DNA from: Clostridiales bacterium
GTDB lineage: Bacteria > Bacillota > Desulfotomaculia > Desulfotomaculales > VENG01
Reading direction: 5' to 3'
Assembly (NCBI GenBank): GCA_021736985.1
Contig: JAIPEW010000002.1
Location: 1 to 64,000, forward strand
DNA: 64,000 bases
Part shown: piece after piece, positions 63,276 to 64,000 of the stretch
How positions within the stretch are numbered: the first letter of the stretch is position 1
Layout of the letters: each line of letters begins with the position of its first letter
The notes under the pieces: model-generated
The model's database searches: none
Seen by the model: only the letters and a program-made list of their open reading frames with translations
Told to the model about the DNA's origin: nothing
Program-made: the position numbers and the translations under genes

Positions 63276-63983
63276 TCATTGTGTAGGTCTAGCATAATCA
63301 AAGTTCATTCCTCCCTCGTAAGGCGGAATTGCCAGGCTCGACTCTTTTTTTAAACTTATTTCTATACCCCAAAACTTGAGCTTGTCTATTACGCCTCCTT
63401 TCATAGTTAAGGAATTATAGAGAGTATTGGAATCTCCTATAGCCTTTATTACAAAAGGAGGACTTAACCTGACATTTTTATTTATCAACACTGTAGGCCC
63501 AATACAACGTACTTCTGTAAGGGCAGTAATTCTATGCTCGTTCATAGAAAGTGCTTCTGCACCGGCAGCCTTAAGCTCATTCAAAACTCTAAGTACATCT
63601 TCGTCATGCAGTATATATAGATTGGGGTTGTCGCCCGGGCTTAAGTTTTCTTGACTGTCATTCAATGTAACTTTTATTCCAGGCCCTTTCAGTTCAGTCA
63701 ATCCAGCAAACGCTCTTACTGTATCCACTTCCTGCTTTAAATTGGCAAGCTCGGGCCCGGCAGCAGCTTTATCAAGCTCACTGCGGTAATGCTTTACTTT
63801 TTCATGCAATTTATCATTTTCTTCCCGGGCTGATTCTATCTTTACTTTTAAGCTTTTAGGTCTGGCAAAATTTAATGATTCTTGCTGCATTTGTAATTCA
63901 GCAGATTCTTTGAATTGAGCTGATATAAAAAAACCTATAAGTACACAGGCTGCCGCCAGCGTAATAAAAGCAGTTTTTCTCAA
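63276..63983 (-). CDS. DUF881 family protein (first of pair)
   Basis: A 235-aa paralogue of the next gene: signal-anchor, coiled coil (about 40-80), DUF881 domain (TELKGPGIKVTLND, LKAAGAEALSMNEHRI, PPFVIKAIGDS). Start TTG. Tandem paralogues upstream of sbp-ftsA are common in clostridia. The window ends just upstream. Confidence 0.92.
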   Translation of the reverse strand: MRKTAFITLAAACVLIGFFISAQFKESAELQMQQESLNFARPKSLKVKIESAREENDKLHEKVKHYRSELDKAAAGPELANLKQEVDTVRAFAGLTELKGPGIKVTLNDSQENLSPGDNPNLYILHDEDVLRVLNELKAAGAEALSMNEHRITALTEVRCIGPTVLINKNVRLSPPFVIKAIGDSNTLYNSLTMKGGVIDKLKFWGIEISLKKESSLAIPPYEGGMNFDYARPTQ

Positions 63984-64000
63984 GTAATTCCACCCGCACT

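Overview
The window looks like the chromosome of an AT-rich, endospore-forming, anaerobic Firmicute (Clostridia, Peptococcaceae-like). Evidence: the ftsA-ftsZ-spoIIGA-sigE-sigG order, a GerMN germination lipoprotein, ylmC/ymxH, DivIVA and SepF, a class III (oxygen-sensitive) ribonucleotide reductase, a sulfide-type Thi4, T-box and TPP leaders, and frequent TTG/GTG starts behind strong ribosome binding sites. The lineage call is inference; no 16S rRNA gene is present.

Region 1 (1-14100) is accessory. It starts with the right end of an IS66 element, then a PAS-containing sigma-54 activator (206-1969), an IS1380-type remnant, and a nested mobile structure: a decayed IS4-like transposase (2960-9768) split by a group II intron (about 3341-8800), whose reverse transcriptase gene is in turn split by a three-recombinase (RIT-type) element (4131-7618). 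Beyond it lie an ornithine cyclodeaminase-family gene and an NSS-type sodium symporter behind a good -24/-12 promoter and a triple TGTACA array. The activator and its probable target operon appear to have been neighbours before the mobile elements came in. An IS21 deletion derivative follows.

Region 2 (14100-18250) is a TPP-riboswitch operon thi4-thiC-thiD2/thiE, in which Thi4 replaces ThiG/ThiS-type thiazole synthesis, followed by a ComFB-like protein.

Region 3 (18370-27450) is a minus-strand cluster: DUF1232, NurA nuclease, HerA helicase, Mre11-like nuclease, a Rad50/SbcC-like ATPase split into three genes, and an unknown protein. This is an archaeal-style DNA end-resection set, and the break in Rad50 falls just after the zinc hook. 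Two dispersed repeats sit between its genes.

Region 4 (27500-38320) holds an OpuA/ProU-type glycine betaine transporter, RNase P RNA, a GerMN-Gmad2 lipoprotein, a calcium-type P-type ATPase, several tiny genes, an XRE-cupin regulator, and a puzzling array of degenerate ~42-bp repeats beside ileS.

Region 5 (38320-64000) is core genome: T-box-ileS, yggU, divIVA, ylmH, yggT, proC, sepF, yggS, pgeF, a LysM-BsuPI protein, trkA-trkH, the NrdR-controlled nrdR-nrdD group with a VWA gene and nrdG, ylmC, sigG, sigE, spoIIGA, ftsZ, ftsA (whose start is out of frame across an A10 tract), sbp and two DUF881 paralogues. Small dispersed repeats related to those in regions 2 and 3 occupy the larger gaps.
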